A stretch of 64,000 nt of DNA from Bacillus australimaris (GCF_001307105.1 NZ_LGYN01000027.1:62001-126000); one strand, 5' to 3'. Counted from the first letter of the stretch, positions 44,283 through 54,130 are shown. Notes: generated by a model not told the origin, from the letters alone. A program made the numbers and translations.

Positions 44283-44454
44283 TCCACATCTTCCTTTCCT
44301 CTGTTTTTTAATGTAATTAAACAAGGAATATAACAAAACCTCTTTTTTAGCCCTTTAAAATGTGTTTTTTAGAATGAGAGTGATAGAACGTGCATTCGTA
44401 AAAATGGCGTGATAAAATATGGACAATGACAGTATCGGACAAGGAGATAGAAGT

Positions 44455-45666
44455 TTGACTAAGCTCACCTTTATTCATGCCGCAGATCTACATTTAGACA
44501 GTCCATTTGCAGGGATGTCGAATATCCCTGATTCCATTTTTAAGCGGCTCAAAGAAAGTACATTTCAAAGTGCTAAGAACATGTTTGATCACGCCATTGC
44601 GCGGGCTGTAGACTTTGTGCTGCTGAGCGGAGATTTATTTGATGAATCCAATCGCAGTCTGAAAGCACAGCTGTTTTTAAGAAATCAGTTTTTAAGACTG
44701 CAAACACACGGGATTGAAGTTTTTATTATTTATGGGAATCATGATCATTTAGGCGGTGAATGGACACCGATTGAGTGGCCCAAGAATGTACATGTTTTTT
44801 CAAGCAGTACACCAAGTGAGCAATCCTATTATAGAGAGAATCAGCTTGTCGCGAGTATTTATGGATTTAGCTACAAAGAGCGGGCTGTCTATGAAAATAT
44901 GACATCTCATTATGAAAAAACGACAAATGCGGCTTATCACATTGGGATGCTTCACGGCACATTAGCCGGTCAAGAAGGACATGATGCGTATGCACCATTT
45001 CAGCTTCAGCAGCTTCTTTCGCGGGATTTCAATTATTGGGCGCTTGGACATATCCATAAGAGAGCCTTTTTGCATGAAGACCCACTGATTATTTATCCTG
45101 GCAATGTACAGGGCAGGCATATAAAAGAAACGGGTGAAAAGGGCTGTTATTTTGTTCACCTCTCCGAAAATTCTGAGACAGCAGAATTTATAAGCTGTGC
45201 AGATGTCATCTTTGAGACGCTGGCTATAGACATCACAGAAACAAGTCATATGACGGATCTTGTGACGCTTGTGGAAAGTAAAATCGGTGAATTAAAAGAG
45301 GAAGGCATTCCTCATTTTGTGAAGATTGAATTGACAGGTGATGCCCCTCCTTACTTTGAGCGCACGCAGCTTGAGGTCCTCGAGGAGCTGATGACTGTTC
45401 TTCATGAACAGGAAGAAGAGGAAGACGTGTTCGTTTGGGTGATGTCGATTGACTGCCGAACAAACGAGAATGTGATCTATCCGCAAGACTCTTTTTTGAA
45501 GGAACTAACTGCAGAAATCGCACAGTTTGAGGCATATGAAGAGCTGCTCTCACCGATCAAGCGTCACCCAGTCTATAGGAAGTCAGGAAAATCGCTCACC
45601 AAAGAAGATGAATTGGATATAAAAGAAGAAGCACAAAGGCTGCTGACTGAACAGCTGAAACAATGA
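44455..45666 (+). CDS. yhaO: SbcD/Mre11-type DNA repair nuclease YhaO
   Basis: 403 residues from a TTG 8 nt after AAGGAG (an in-frame ATG at 44419 lies before that site). Calcineurin-like phosphoesterase motifs: HAADLHLDSP, LLSGDLFDES, IYGNHDH and ALGHIHKR. Works with YhaN; 16-bp gap to yhaN shows an operon. Confidence 0.88.
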   Translation: MTKLTFIHAADLHLDSPFAGMSNIPDSIFKRLKESTFQSAKNMFDHAIARAVDFVLLSGDLFDESNRSLKAQLFLRNQFLRLQTHGIEVFIIYGNHDHLGGEWTPIEWPKNVHVFSSSTPSEQSYYRENQLVASIYGFSYKERAVYENMTSHYEKTTNAAYHIGMLHGTLAGQEGHDAYAPFQLQQLLSRDFNYWALGHIHKRAFLHEDPLIIYPGNVQGRHIKETGEKGCYFVHLSENSETAEFISCADVIFETLAIDITETSHMTDLVTLVESKIGELKEEGIPHFVKIELTGDAPPYFERTQLEVLEELMTVLHEQEEEEDVFVWVMSIDCRTNENVIYPQDSFLKELTAEIAQFEAYEELLSPIKRHPVYRKSGKSLTKEDELDIKEEAQRLLTEQLKQ

Positions 45667-45682
45667 TGAGAAAAGGAGAGGC

Positions 45683-48472
45683 ATGATGAAAATACGATCA
45701 CTCCATATAATCAATTTCGGGAAATTTTCAAATCGAACCTTTCACTTTTCTGATGACGGTTTTCAGCTAGTTTACGGCTTAAATGAATCGGGGAAAACGA
45801 CATTGAAGGCGTTTATTGAGTCGATGTTATTTGGTTTTTCTAAAAATAAGACGTACAAGCCGAAACAAGGAACTTTCTATGGCGGCTCCCTCACTTGTTT
45901 AGATGAGGAGCTAGGCGACATTCATATTGAGAGAACGTCCGACCGAGGCGGTCAAGCACAGGTGTTTTTATCAAATGGTGAAGTAAAAGACGAAGCATTT
46001 CTACAAACTCTTTTAAAGGGAACGGATCGCAGATTATTTCAATCCATCTATTCATTTGATGTATTTGGCTTGCAAAATGTCCAAGCCCTAAACCAAGATC
46101 AAATCGGTGAATTTCTACTTTTCTCAAGTTTATTTGGCTCAGATGCTGCCTCTAAGATGGATAGCAGGCTGCTTAAGCAGCAGGAGCAGCTGTTTAAACC
46201 AAATGGACGCAAGCCGGAATTAAACAAGCAGCTTGATCGTTTAAAAGAGCTAACTGGTCAGCTGAAACAAGCTAGATTGGTAGAAGGCCGTTATACCGAC
46301 AAAAAACGGGAGCATGCTGAATTAACAGAGGCGGCCGAAACGCTTCAAAATGACATGAAGCAGACAGAAGAACAGATTCAGCAATTAACTGAATACATTC
46401 GACTTTATCCCATGATAGAGAACAAGGTGGAGTTAAAAAAGGAATTAGCCCGTTATCCAGAACGAGTCAAACGCTTTAGAGTAGAAACAGAGCATGAATT
46501 GGATAAATTAGAATCACATCTTCATCCGAAAATGGCTCAAATGACTGCACTAAAGCAAAAATTAGATCATTTGCAAACCTCGCTGACACAAGTTCAACCG
46601 CTTCATGACAAGGAGGCGTTACTGGAGATGAAACGTGTCGTTGATGAAGCGTCTAATGCTGAACGTGTCAAAAATCGCTTAGCCGAATGTAAAGCAGACA
46701 GTGATTCATTGAAACAAAAAATAGACGAAGCGGCAGCAAAGCTGAAGTGGCAGGGTTCAATCAGGCTTGATCAGATTGACGACTCACTTGAATTTGAATG
46801 GGAATTAAAGGAGGCTGTGGGCCAATACGTTCGTTTAATGGACAGAAAGGCGCAGCTGGATGATCGGTTTGATCATGCAAGACATGAGCTGGAAGAAGCG
46901 GAAACTGCTTTAAAAGGATTAAAGGAACAGCAAACCAGCCCGCATGGTACAGTGGAAGCCGGAGGAATAAGAGCAAAAGAGAAACAGGCTCATTCCCGGG
47001 CGTGGTTATTTCCTGTCATGGTGATGTTTGATGCTGCATTTTTGCTTGTTCTATTCTTTTTAACAGAATGGTGGGTCACTTTCTTATTTGCAGGATTTTC
47101 TGTTTTTGTTCTCTTTGCCATTTATCCATTTTTAAAATTGACACAGGCGAAACAGAGAAGCGGCGGAGAAACATTCGATTCTTTCCAAGTGCAGGCAGCT
47201 TCAGCTGAAACGCTTGTGAGGCAAAAGGAGCTTTTGTATGAAAGAATCATCCGGCAATATGAAGACTGGGAGCTGGAGCTGGAACCTGTTCAGCAGCAAG
47301 TAGAGGAAAAGAAAAGACAGCTGGGCTTGTCCTCAGAGCTTTCTTTTCTTGTAGAAGCCTTCCTTATCTTGAAGCAATTAAAAACGGATACAGCGGTATA
47401 TGAGGGGCTTAGACGGGAAATAGACGAGCTTACTGGTCAGCAATCCATCTATGAACACAAGGTATCCGTGTTAAGCAGTCATCTTCACAAAGAGGAAGAA
47501 ACCATTCAAGACAACATCTCGGCCTTTCAAGAGATATTGAAAGATGAGGCGAAAAGAGAAAAAGAACGTCAGACATTGGATGTATCCATTCAACATGTGA
47601 AGCAGCAGCTCACAACGCTTGAAGGGGAAATTCAATACTACGAAAAACAAACTGGCGCGCTTTTTCGTCAAGTAGAAGCAGCGTCCAAAGAAGATTACCA
47701 AGTCCTTTCTCATTTATCAAAAGAATATCGAGAACGGCTTTCCCAATTGCAGCAGCTGAATCAAGAGCTGCATAGAAGCGGCTGTTTCAATGAGGAGGAA
47801 AGGATTGTTCGCAAAGGGTTGCGCCTTCTTGAAGAGGAGTGCCAAGAAGCGGAGCAGCACCTGCAAAACATGCAATTGAATGCGGCGGATATGGAAAAAC
47901 GCTTGGCAGAACTAGCAGTTGAAATCCGGCAAATAGAAGCTTCAGGTACGGTGTCTGATTTGACTCATCAGCTTGCTGCTGAGCAGGAGCATGCAAAGCA
48001 CCTTGCGAAAAAATGGGCGGCAATTCAGCTAGTCCGCTCCGTCATTCAAGAAAAATTGAATGAGCATAAAGAAACAAGGCTGCCAGCACTGCTGCAAACA
48101 GCTTCCAGCTTTATTCAGCCGTTAACGAATGACCGATATGAAGCCATTTTATTTTCAACCGAAGATGATCGATTGATGGTGAAAAGAGTGGATGGACGAA
48201 TATTCCGGCCAGAGGAGCTATCACAGGCAACATGTGAACAAATCTATCTGGCGATTCGTTTTGCACTCGCTTTGTCTCATCAGAAGGATTGTCAGCTTCC
48301 GTTTATGATGGATGACAGCTTCGTTCATTTTGATCATGTTCGTCTAGGAAGAGTGCTGGAGTTGATGAATGAGCTTACAAGATTTGAAACACAGCTGTTC
48401 TATTTCACCTGTCATCAGCATATGACACAAGCAGCAGAAGATGGACAGATTACGAGTTTAGCAGTTGATTGA
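45683..48472 (+). CDS. yhaN: SbcC/Rad50-like ATPase YhaN
   Basis: 929 residues. Walker A GLNESGKTTLKAF near 35-47, very long coiled coils on both sides of a hydrophobic hairpin (about 433-480, WLFPVMVMFDAAFLLVLFFL), and Walker B LPFMMDDSFVHFD at the C-terminus. The membrane-like hairpin in place of a zinc hook is typical for YhaN and suggests membrane attachment. Partner of YhaO in DNA end processing. Confidence 0.9.
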   Translation: MMKIRSLHIINFGKFSNRTFHFSDDGFQLVYGLNESGKTTLKAFIESMLFGFSKNKTYKPKQGTFYGGSLTCLDEELGDIHIERTSDRGGQAQVFLSNGEVKDEAFLQTLLKGTDRRLFQSIYSFDVFGLQNVQALNQDQIGEFLLFSSLFGSDAASKMDSRLLKQQEQLFKPNGRKPELNKQLDRLKELTGQLKQARLVEGRYTDKKREHAELTEAAETLQNDMKQTEEQIQQLTEYIRLYPMIENKVELKKELARYPERVKRFRVETEHELDKLESHLHPKMAQMTALKQKLDHLQTSLTQVQPLHDKEALLEMKRVVDEASNAERVKNRLAECKADSDSLKQKIDEAAAKLKWQGSIRLDQIDDSLEFEWELKEAVGQYVRLMDRKAQLDDRFDHARHELEEAETALKGLKEQQTSPHGTVEAGGIRAKEKQAHSRAWLFPVMVMFDAAFLLVLFFLTEWWVTFLFAGFSVFVLFAIYPFLKLTQAKQRSGGETFDSFQVQAASAETLVRQKELLYERIIRQYEDWELELEPVQQQVEEKKRQLGLSSELSFLVEAFLILKQLKTDTAVYEGLRREIDELTGQQSIYEHKVSVLSSHLHKEEETIQDNISAFQEILKDEAKREKERQTLDVSIQHVKQQLTTLEGEIQYYEKQTGALFRQVEAASKEDYQVLSHLSKEYRERLSQLQQLNQELHRSGCFNEEERIVRKGLRLLEEECQEAEQHLQNMQLNAADMEKRLAELAVEIRQIEASGTVSDLTHQLAAEQEHAKHLAKKWAAIQLVRSVIQEKLNEHKETRLPALLQTASSFIQPLTNDRYEAILFSTEDDRLMVKRVDGRIFRPEELSQATCEQIYLAIRFALALSHQKDCQLPFMMDDSFVHFDHVRLGRVLELMNELTRFETQLFYFTCHQHMTQAAEDGQITSLAVD

Positions 48473-48530
48473 CAAATAATGACTTATGTTATACTTATAT
48501 GAGCAGAAACATGGAAGGAGCTTTTATTGA

Positions 48531-49478
48531 ATGGCTAAAGGGATCATGACCTATGATGTCGGCGAACAAGTTGACCTGCATTTATTAATTAAATCATCTA
48601 CTAAAGGAATTGCGAGTAATGGCAAACCATTTTTAACGCTCATTCTTCAAGATCAAAGTGGAGATATTGAGGCGAAACTATGGGATGCAAAGCAAAATGA
48701 TGAAATCACCTATGCTGCGCAAACCATCGTGAAGGTAGTAGGCGACATTCATCATTATCGCGGGAGGAATCAACTAAAACTTAGGAATATACGCCCTGTT
48801 GCTGAGAACGAGCAAATTCGTATTGATGACTTTCTCGAAACAGCTCCTATTCCAAAACACGATATGATGGATACGATTATGCAATATATCTTTGATATGA
48901 AAAACCCTAATATTCAGCGTGTCACAAGACATTTGCTGAAGAAATATGGACAGGAATTCGCTGATTATCCAGCAGCGACCAAAAATCATCACGAATTTGT
49001 CTCTGGACTCGCCTATCACGTGGTGTCCATGCTGCATTTGGCAAAATCCATTGTAGACCTGTATCCTTCACTAGATCGAGATCTTTTATATTCAGGCATC
49101 ATTCTTCATGATTTAGGGAAAGTCAAAGAGCTCTCGGGTCCAGTCTCCACCACATATACAGTGGAAGGGAATTTAATCGGCCATATTTCCATTATGGTGA
49201 CAGAAATTGCGAAAGCTGCAGAAGAGCTTAGCATTGATTCAGAAGAAATTCTGATTTTACAGCACTTAGTTCTGAGTCATCACGGAAAAGGGGAATGGGG
49301 CAGCCCGAAACCACCAATGGTGAAGGAAGCTGAAATTCTTCACTATATTGATAATTTAGATGCGAAGATGAACATGATGGATCGTGCGCTTGAGCATGTG
49401 AAGCCAGGAGAATATACAGAACGTATTTTTGCACTTGAGAATCGCTCGTTTTATAAACCAACCTTCCATCAAGAATAA
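48531..49478 (+). CDS. yhaM: 3'-5' exoribonuclease YhaM
   Basis: 315 residues: OB fold at about 10-95 ([20 protein letters not shown]) and an HD domain with [16 protein letters not shown] and GIILHDLGK. YhaM trims RNA 3' ends in Firmicutes. Third gene of the yhaO-yhaN-yhaM run; AAGGAGC precedes the ATG. Confidence 0.93.
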   Translation: MAKGIMTYDVGEQVDLHLLIKSSTKGIASNGKPFLTLILQDQSGDIEAKLWDAKQNDEITYAAQTIVKVVGDIHHYRGRNQLKLRNIRPVAENEQIRIDDFLETAPIPKHDMMDTIMQYIFDMKNPNIQRVTRHLLKKYGQEFADYPAATKNHHEFVSGLAYHVVSMLHLAKSIVDLYPSLDRDLLYSGIILHDLGKVKELSGPVSTTYTVEGNLIGHISIMVTEIAKAAEELSIDSEEILILQHLVLSHHGKGEWGSPKPPMVKEAEILHYIDNLDAKMNMMDRALEHVKPGEYTERIFALENRSFYKPTFHQE

Positions 49479-49486
49479 TTATGTGA

Positions 49487-49517
49487 AAACGTCCGTTTAT
49501 GCGGGCGTTTTTTTTCA
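49487..49517 (+). terminator. terminator of yhaM
   Basis: AAAACGTCCG / CGGGCGTTTT type stem with T8 tail. Confidence 0.8.
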
Positions 49518-49594
49518 TAACTTGTCTTCTTTTCGCATAAGCATGTAACACAAAGGAAGAGAGGAATGTCCTGAGAAAAGGAGGCGATGAAAAA

Positions 49595-49825
49595 ATGTTG
49601 TTTTTTCCGTGGTGGGTGTATGCGTGTATCATTGGCATTATTTTCTGTGCATATAAATTAATGACAACAGCCAAAGAGGAGCAAGAGATTGATCAATCCT
49701 TTATTGAAAAGGAAGGAGAAATTTTTATCGAGAGAATGGAACAAGAAAGAGAGCGCAGACGTCAGGATCAGCAAGTGAAAAGATCACAGGATACCGCGTC
49801 ACATGAAGATCACTCGATTGCTTAA
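49595..49825 (+). CDS. yhaL: YhaL small membrane protein
   Basis: 76 residues: one N-terminal transmembrane helix (WWVYACIIGIIFCAYKLM) then an acidic/basic helical tail rich in Glu and Arg. AAAGGAGGCGATG upstream. Sporulation-linked protein of unknown function in B. subtilis. Confidence 0.85.
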   Translation: MLFFPWWVYACIIGIIFCAYKLMTTAKEEQEIDQSFIEKEGEIFIERMEQERERRRQDQQVKRSQDTASHEDHSIA

Positions 49826-49837
49826 ATCTAGTCATAC

Positions 49838-49877
49838 AAAAACCCCCTCTGCACGTTCACTGCAGAGGGGGTTTTTT
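49838..49877. terminator. bidirectional terminator yhaL / prsA
   Basis: AAAACCCCCTCTGCA / TGCAGAGGGGGTTTT, 7-nt loop, between convergent genes. Confidence 0.92.
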
Positions 49878-49879
49878 GA

Positions 49880-50758
49880 TTATTGGCCTTGTTGAGTTTG
49901 TTGTGCCGGTTGTTGAGATTTTTCTTTGAACGTGTTTTCAAGCTCTTTATCTTTTACTTTCACATCAGCATCTTTCACCAATTTGTTTAAGATGGTTTGG
50001 ATTTCATTTGTGTCAGCTTGTTTTTGGTCAAGTAATTCTTTTTTCAAGTCTGCTTTCATGTCATCGTATTTACCGCGTTCTTCGGTCTTTTTGATGATAT
50101 GGTAGCCGAATTGTGATTTCACTGGTTTGCTGATTTCATTTACTTTTAGTTTGAAAGCAGCTTTGCTGAAGTTCTCGTCCATTTGGCCTTCTTTAGCGAA
50201 CCAGCCTACATCGCCGCCTTGTGCTGCTGAAGCGGTATCAGTTGAATATTCAGATACAAGGGCATCCCATTTTTCGCCTTTATCTAATTTCTTTTCCACT
50301 TCGTCCGCTGTTTTCTTATCAGCTACTAAAATGTGGCTTGCACGGATTTTCCCTTTTAGGTCATCGTAATATGCTTTTACTTCTTTATCAGTGATTTTGA
50401 TGTTAGCTTTGGCAGCCTTTTGAGTCAGCAGCTCATATTTCACTTGATCTTTGATGTAATCTTTACCGAATTCATCTTGAAGCTGTTTTAAACGATCTTC
50501 ACCAAGTGACTTTTTATATTCTTCCAATTTCTTATCGATCTCTTTATCGGATACTTTGTATTTGTCAGCAAGAACCTTTTGTTGAACAAGTAGGTTTAAT
50601 GCATCTCCACCTGCTTGCTTCTTAAGAGTTGTATAAAGTTCTTCTTTTGTGACATCTCCTGATTTTGTTGTTGCAATAACTTCTTTATCACCGCTACTGC
50701 ATGCGCCAAGAGTTAAAACACTTACTGCTGTTACAGCTGCTAAAGCCATTTTTTTCAT
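49880..50758 (-). CDS. prsA: foldase lipoprotein PrsA
   Basis: 292 residues. Lipobox LTLGAC with lipidated Cys20, N-terminal chaperone domain, PpiC parvulin domain at about 135-225 (RASHILVADKKTADEVEK, GGDVGWFAKEGQM) and a Gln-rich tail. Extracytoplasmic peptidyl-prolyl isomerase required for folding of secreted proteins such as amylase and of PBPs. Confidence 0.96.
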   Translation of the reverse strand: MKKMALAAVTAVSVLTLGACSSGDKEVIATTKSGDVTKEELYTTLKKQAGGDALNLLVQQKVLADKYKVSDKEIDKKLEEYKKSLGEDRLKQLQDEFGKDYIKDQVKYELLTQKAAKANIKITDKEVKAYYDDLKGKIRASHILVADKKTADEVEKKLDKGEKWDALVSEYSTDTASAAQGGDVGWFAKEGQMDENFSKAAFKLKVNEISKPVKSQFGYHIIKKTEERGKYDDMKADLKKELLDQKQADTNEIQTILNKLVKDADVKVKDKELENTFKEKSQQPAQQTQQGQ

Positions 50759-50803
50759 TCAAAAAACACTCCTAATCTTTCCAATTTATTTATCATTGCT
50801 TGT

Positions 50804-50831
50804 ATCATAACATATTGTGACATGCTGTAAA
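50804..50831 (-). promoter_or_regulatory. SigA-type promoter of prsA
   Basis: Minus strand TTTACA (50826-50831), 16-nt spacer, TATGAT (50804-50809). Confidence 0.6.
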
Positions 50832-50919
50832 AAGAAATGCAAATGGAAGGGCATTCGTCTAGTCAAAAAATTGCGTGCGACATACACATATAGTGATCAC
50901 AAAAAGGAGGCTGAATTAT

Positions 50920-51006
50920 ATGGGAGCAGGATATTCTAATGGGTTTGCTTTATTGGTCGTGCTATTCATTTTGCTGATCATCGTTGGTGCAGCATATCTT
51001 TATTAA
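50920..51006 (+). CDS. YjcZ/SscA-family small sporulation protein, copy 1
   Basis: 28 residues: MGAGYSNGFALLVVLFILLI and IVGAAYLY; one transmembrane-like helix. AAAAGGAGG precedes the ATG. Family members such as SscA aid spore coat assembly. It has its own terminator and a second copy 146 bp downstream. Confidence 0.8.
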   Translation: MGAGYSNGFALLVVLFILLIIVGAAYLY

Positions 51007-51027
51007 TTAAATCGCTGTGACAGAGGG

Positions 51028-51062
51028 GAGCCGTCCTGCCGTGCGTGCGGGCGGTTCTTTTT
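51028..51062 (+). terminator. terminator of sscA copy 1
   Basis: GAGCCGTCC / GGGCGGTTC-type G/C-rich stem followed by T6. Confidence 0.7.
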
Positions 51063-51151
51063 TCAAACGATGACAGGTGCCTAAACGTTTTTAATATTTT
51101 TGCATACACTGAGCTTAGAACAGAGGAAGACCTGGCAGGAGGTGTTTTCAC

Positions 51152-51241
51152 ATGGGAGGAGAAGTCTTTGCTGGCGGTTTTGCACTAGTCGTCGTGTTAT
51201 TTATTTTATTGATTATCATCGGTGCATCTTGGATTTGCTAA
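51152..51241 (+). CDS. sscA: YjcZ/SscA-family small sporulation protein, copy 2
   Basis: 29 residues: MGGEVFAGGFALVVVLFILL and IIIGASWIC. GGCAGGAGGTG upstream. The length and Gly-rich head followed by GFALVVVLFILL match SscA, which B. subtilis encodes next to prsA/yhaK. Which of the two copies is orthologous is not certain. Confidence 0.8.
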   Translation: MGGEVFAGGFALVVVLFILLIIIGASWIC

Positions 51242-51256
51242 TCATTGATTATACAC

Positions 51257-51285
51257 AAAAAGCTGCCCTCAACCTGGCAGCTTTT
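51257..51285. terminator. bidirectional terminator sscA / yhaK
   Basis: AAAAGCTGCC / GGCAGCTTTT, 8-nt loop. Confidence 0.85.
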
Positions 51286-51294
51286 GCTTTGATC

Positions 51295-51480
51295 TTAAAT
51301 AGAAATGGTAATTTCAACAAATGATGAGATAAGTAAAATCAGTATCGATACATTGATAAAGCGAAACACCTTATCTTGCCGTTCTTCAGGAATCTCTCTG
51401 ACAAGGCATAATGTATTAGTAAGCCTGTTTATTGAATAGACAATAAACGCGGCAAAGACGATGAAGTAAAATAAAACTAT
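51295..51480 (-). CDS. yhaK: YhaK-like membrane protein with apparent AUA start
   Basis: 61 codons: two hydrophobic helices (VLFYFIVFAAFIVYSINRL and ISILILLISSFVEITISI-like) around a charged loop REIPEERQDKVFRF. The frame opens after a stop at 51494 and holds no ATG, GTG or TTG near its beginning. GAGAGGGGGG is followed 7 nt later by ATA (51478-51480), the best-placed initiation codon. Lies where B. subtilis has yhaK, between sscA and yhaJ. Absent from simple ORF calls because of the start. Confidence 0.6.
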   Translation of the reverse strand: MVLFYFIVFAAFIVYSINRLTNTLCLVREIPEERQDKVFRFINVSILILLISSFVEITISI

Positions 51481-51562
51481 CGGAGATCCCCCCTCTCTAT
51501 GCTATTCCCATACTACATTACCAAATTTTTTATGAAAAAGATAGAAGTTGGCTTTAAAAACC

Positions 51563-52084
51563 TCATGATGAGGAAGTTTGGTCAACTAAAATATCAAACT
51601 CGTCTTGAGCTTGATCGATGATACAGGATTTAGGTGCTTTTAGCAGCTTCCAAGCAAATAAAAAGTCAGGCAAACAATAGCCTGCATGAATACTTGCGAT
51701 GATGATAAAATAATGGGCGTACATTGGGAACACCACGCCTAGCACAAAGTAAACTGGTGAGATGACACAAAATGGGCTGAGAAGTGAATAAAGCATCACT
51801 TTCTTAGGCACGCGCTGCCAGCAATTTCGTTTTATAAAAAGCGTCATTTTTTTCTTATTTTTCATCACTGGGATCAAGTGAACTACACGGTGGACAAGCA
51901 ATGTCATAAGTAAAAGCACAGCAAAAAGCGGTGCGTTATGGCTACTTAGCCTCGTTTCAGGATGAGTCAGCTGAAAACATAAAAATGCCATAATGAAAAA
52001 AAGTATAGCAAGACTTATGGCTGAAATCATCATTCTCGTATAACCATAATCCTTTTCAAGATTAATGGTCTTCCAACAATTCAT
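51563..52084 (-). CDS. yhaJ: YhaJ, DUF3267 membrane protein
   Basis: 173 residues from MNCWKTINLEKDYG (an ATG 6 nt upstream abuts the ribosome binding site GGAAGG). Four to five hydrophobic segments with HRVVHLIPVM, the DUF3267 zincin-like HxxxH remnant. Function unknown. Confidence 0.8.
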   Translation of the reverse strand: MNCWKTINLEKDYGYTRMMISAISLAILFFIMAFLCFQLTHPETRLSSHNAPLFAVLLLMTLLVHRVVHLIPVMKNKKKMTLFIKRNCWQRVPKKVMLYSLLSPFCVISPVYFVLGVVFPMYAHYFIIIASIHAGYCLPDFLFAWKLLKAPKSCIIDQAQDEFDILVDQTSSS

Positions 52085-52315
52085 TTCCATCCTTCCAATC
52101 TACAAATCGAATTGAATATCTCAAGATAATTTACTCTTCCTGAGGATAAAAATCAATGGTTTTGGTGAAAAAAAATAAAATGTTGCCTTCATATGGAATA
52201 AAGAGAGGAAACTTTGGATTTTTCAAGAAAAAAAGACAGAAGGGGGAGGTTCGTCTCTTTCGTCAATGAGTAATTTCGGCTAAAATAGAAGGACTAAGAG
52301 AAAGAGGGAACGTAC

Positions 52316-52660
52316 ATGAGTATTGAGGAACGAATGAGCCAGCTCGAATATTATATGGAACTTCTATTGACGGCAACCGATATGAGCCGTTATCCATATT
52401 ATGCGTTATTGATCAGGCAGCGAGTATCAAAAGAAGAGGCAGAGGATATTGAGCGTATTTGTGCTGAGCTTTCTGAGGAAATGGATAAGCAAAAAGCACA
52501 AGGCTACGTCATGTTTGACGATCTCCTTGCGCTTTTTGCGGGACAATTAATTGAAAAGCTGGATGTTCATGAGACCATATTTGCTTTGCATGATCAAGGA
52601 CTGTTTCAGCCATTAATGAATGAATTTATAAAGATCATTAAACAATTTGATTTGTTTTAG
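52316..52660 (+). CDS. yhaI: YhaI, DUF1878 protein
   Basis: 114 residues, helical, [27 protein letters not shown] upstream. DUF1878 family. It converges on scoC and their coding ends overlap by 23 bp. Confidence 0.85.
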   Translation: MSIEERMSQLEYYMELLLTATDMSRYPYYALLIRQRVSKEEAEDIERICAELSEEMDKQKAQGYVMFDDLLALFAGQLIEKLDVHETIFALHDQGLFQPLMNEFIKIIKQFDLF

Positions 52661-53258
52661 CCGCTTTTTCTGCTGCCTCAGCTGAGTTTTCAAGTTCCTC
52701 AGGCTTTTTCGTGACTTTTCCTCGCTCATTCAAAAAGTCCTTCTCAATGTTTGAAAACGATTTCTCAAAAATCTCCATGAAATCCTCACCATAAATGTTT
52801 CGGATGATACACATCATTTCTAAAATCTCAGGGAATTTTCCGTAAATGTCATGAAGCGGCTGTGCGCCTTTGACAATACCAGTTCGTGCCGGGTCATAAT
52901 CTTCGAGTAGTTTATGGAATGTCTCTTCGCCTTTTGGCGTTAGCTCAATATACGTATTGCGTTTATCGTTTAACTTTTTAGAAAATTTTAAAAATCCTCG
53001 TTCCTCCAGTTTCTTGGAGAAGTTAAACGCCGTTGATACATGCATGACGCCAAACTTTGCAATTTCTGATATTGAAGCTCCTTTTAATTGATACGCAATC
53101 CATAAAATATGATGTTCATTGATATTTAGGTTATACGGTTTGATCCACTGCTGCCAGTCCTTTTCAATGGATTTCCAAAGAGCTTTGCTCAATTGGGCCA
53201 TTCTTTGACTGAATAAAAGTGCTTCTTTTACATCGAAAGGCTGTTCCGAATGATTCAT
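52638..53258 (-). CDS. scoC: transition-state regulator ScoC/Hpr (MarR family)
   Basis: 206 residues from the ATG at 53258 ([20 protein letters not shown]) after AGGTGAA. MarR winged helix [30 protein letters not shown]. Represses extracellular proteases, oligopeptide permeases and sporulation genes in B. subtilis. The C-terminal tail is charged and variable. Confidence 0.94.
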   Translation of the reverse strand: MNHSEQPFDVKEALLFSQRMAQLSKALWKSIEKDWQQWIKPYNLNINEHHILWIAYQLKGASISEIAKFGVMHVSTAFNFSKKLEERGFLKFSKKLNDKRNTYIELTPKGEETFHKLLEDYDPARTGIVKGAQPLHDIYGKFPEILEMMCIIRNIYGEDFMEIFEKSFSNIEKDFLNERGKVTKKPEELENSAEAAEKAAKTNQIV

Positions 53259-53383
53259 CCATTTCACCTACTTCTCTTTTTCTTGTAATTCTATTATGCC
53301 AATAAAATAAAGATTAATAAAGCTGAAAATTCAAGAATTTTTAAAAGTCATGAAAAACATTGACAAAATAACCTTTTTTCAAC

Positions 53384-53418
53384 AAAAAAAGTGCGGGATA
53401 CGCACCCCGCACACTTTT
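53384..53418 (-). terminator. terminator of yhaH
   Basis: AAGTGTGCGGG / CCCGCACTT-type stem with T7 on the minus strand. Confidence 0.85.
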
Positions 53419-53445
53419 GTAAACGAATATTTTTTTGTGAGTATA

Positions 53446-53802
53446 TTAGTTTTGTAAGGTTTTCTCCAGTTGTTTGAGCTTTTCCTCAATTTCCTGAATT
53501 TCCTTTTGTAAGTCCTGCTGATGAGGTTTGATTTCTTCTCGCCATTGCTGAATAGATGTTTGTAATTCAGATCCGACTTCTTTAATGACCTCTGCGCTTT
53601 CTTTTGCTGTTTCCACAATTTGCTCTTTTAAAGCTTGTCCATCTCGTTTTAATTTTGTCAGCGTATCTTCGAATTTGTCATAGCCGTCTTTCATCTTTCC
53701 GCGCACATCTCTGCCAGAAGAGGGAGTCGTCAGGAGCACTGCCGCACCTCCGAGGAGACCGCCTACAAATAATCCTGTTAATAAAGAACGTCCACTAGCC
53801 AT
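53446..53802 (-). CDS. yhaH: YhaH, YtxH-family protein
   Basis: 118 residues: Gly-rich transmembrane helix (SLLTGLFVGGLLGGAAVLLTTP) then a long coiled coil ending QEIEEKLKQLEKTLQN. YtxH domain (PF12732), often general-stress or sporulation induced. AGGTGATTT upstream. Confidence 0.87.
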   Translation of the reverse strand: MASGRSLLTGLFVGGLLGGAAVLLTTPSSGRDVRGKMKDGYDKFEDTLTKLKRDGQALKEQIVETAKESAEVIKEVGSELQTSIQQWREEIKPHQQDLQKEIQEIEEKLKQLEKTLQN

Positions 53803-53930
53803 TCAAATCACCTCTAGTCAAATTTTACACATTCGCATGTTCTCTCTGAGCTGACGATCAGCTTCATTGAACTTCCATACATAGCTTGCTTTATTTTAGC
53901 ATACTTTTGAAGAAAAGGGAGGGGAGAAGG

Positions 53931-54122
53931 TTGTCTGTCTTTCTGTTCGTTTTTACGTGTATCGGTGTCGTTTTTACAGGTGGTTCTATTCATTATGCAA
54001 GACAGCTTGGGTATGCAGGGTCTTATCCACCAAAACATGTATTAAAACAAAAAGCACTTGTGTGTGCGGCAGGTGCAGGGATTTCGCTCCTCATTTTGCT
54101 GCTGACCCTTTTTCTTTTATAA
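53931..54122 (+). CDS. small two-helix membrane protein
   Basis: 63 residues from a TTG directly after GGGAGGGGAGAAGG: FLFVFTCIGVVFTGGSIHYA and a C-terminal helix AGAGISLLILLLTLFLL. An in-frame ATG at 53886 has no ribosome binding site. By position between yhaH and trpP it could correspond to B. subtilis yhzF; I did not recognise the sequence. Confidence 0.65.
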   Translation: MSVFLFVFTCIGVVFTGGSIHYARQLGYAGSYPPKHVLKQKALVCAAGAGISLLILLLTLFLL

Positions 54123-54130
54123 AAGCATGA

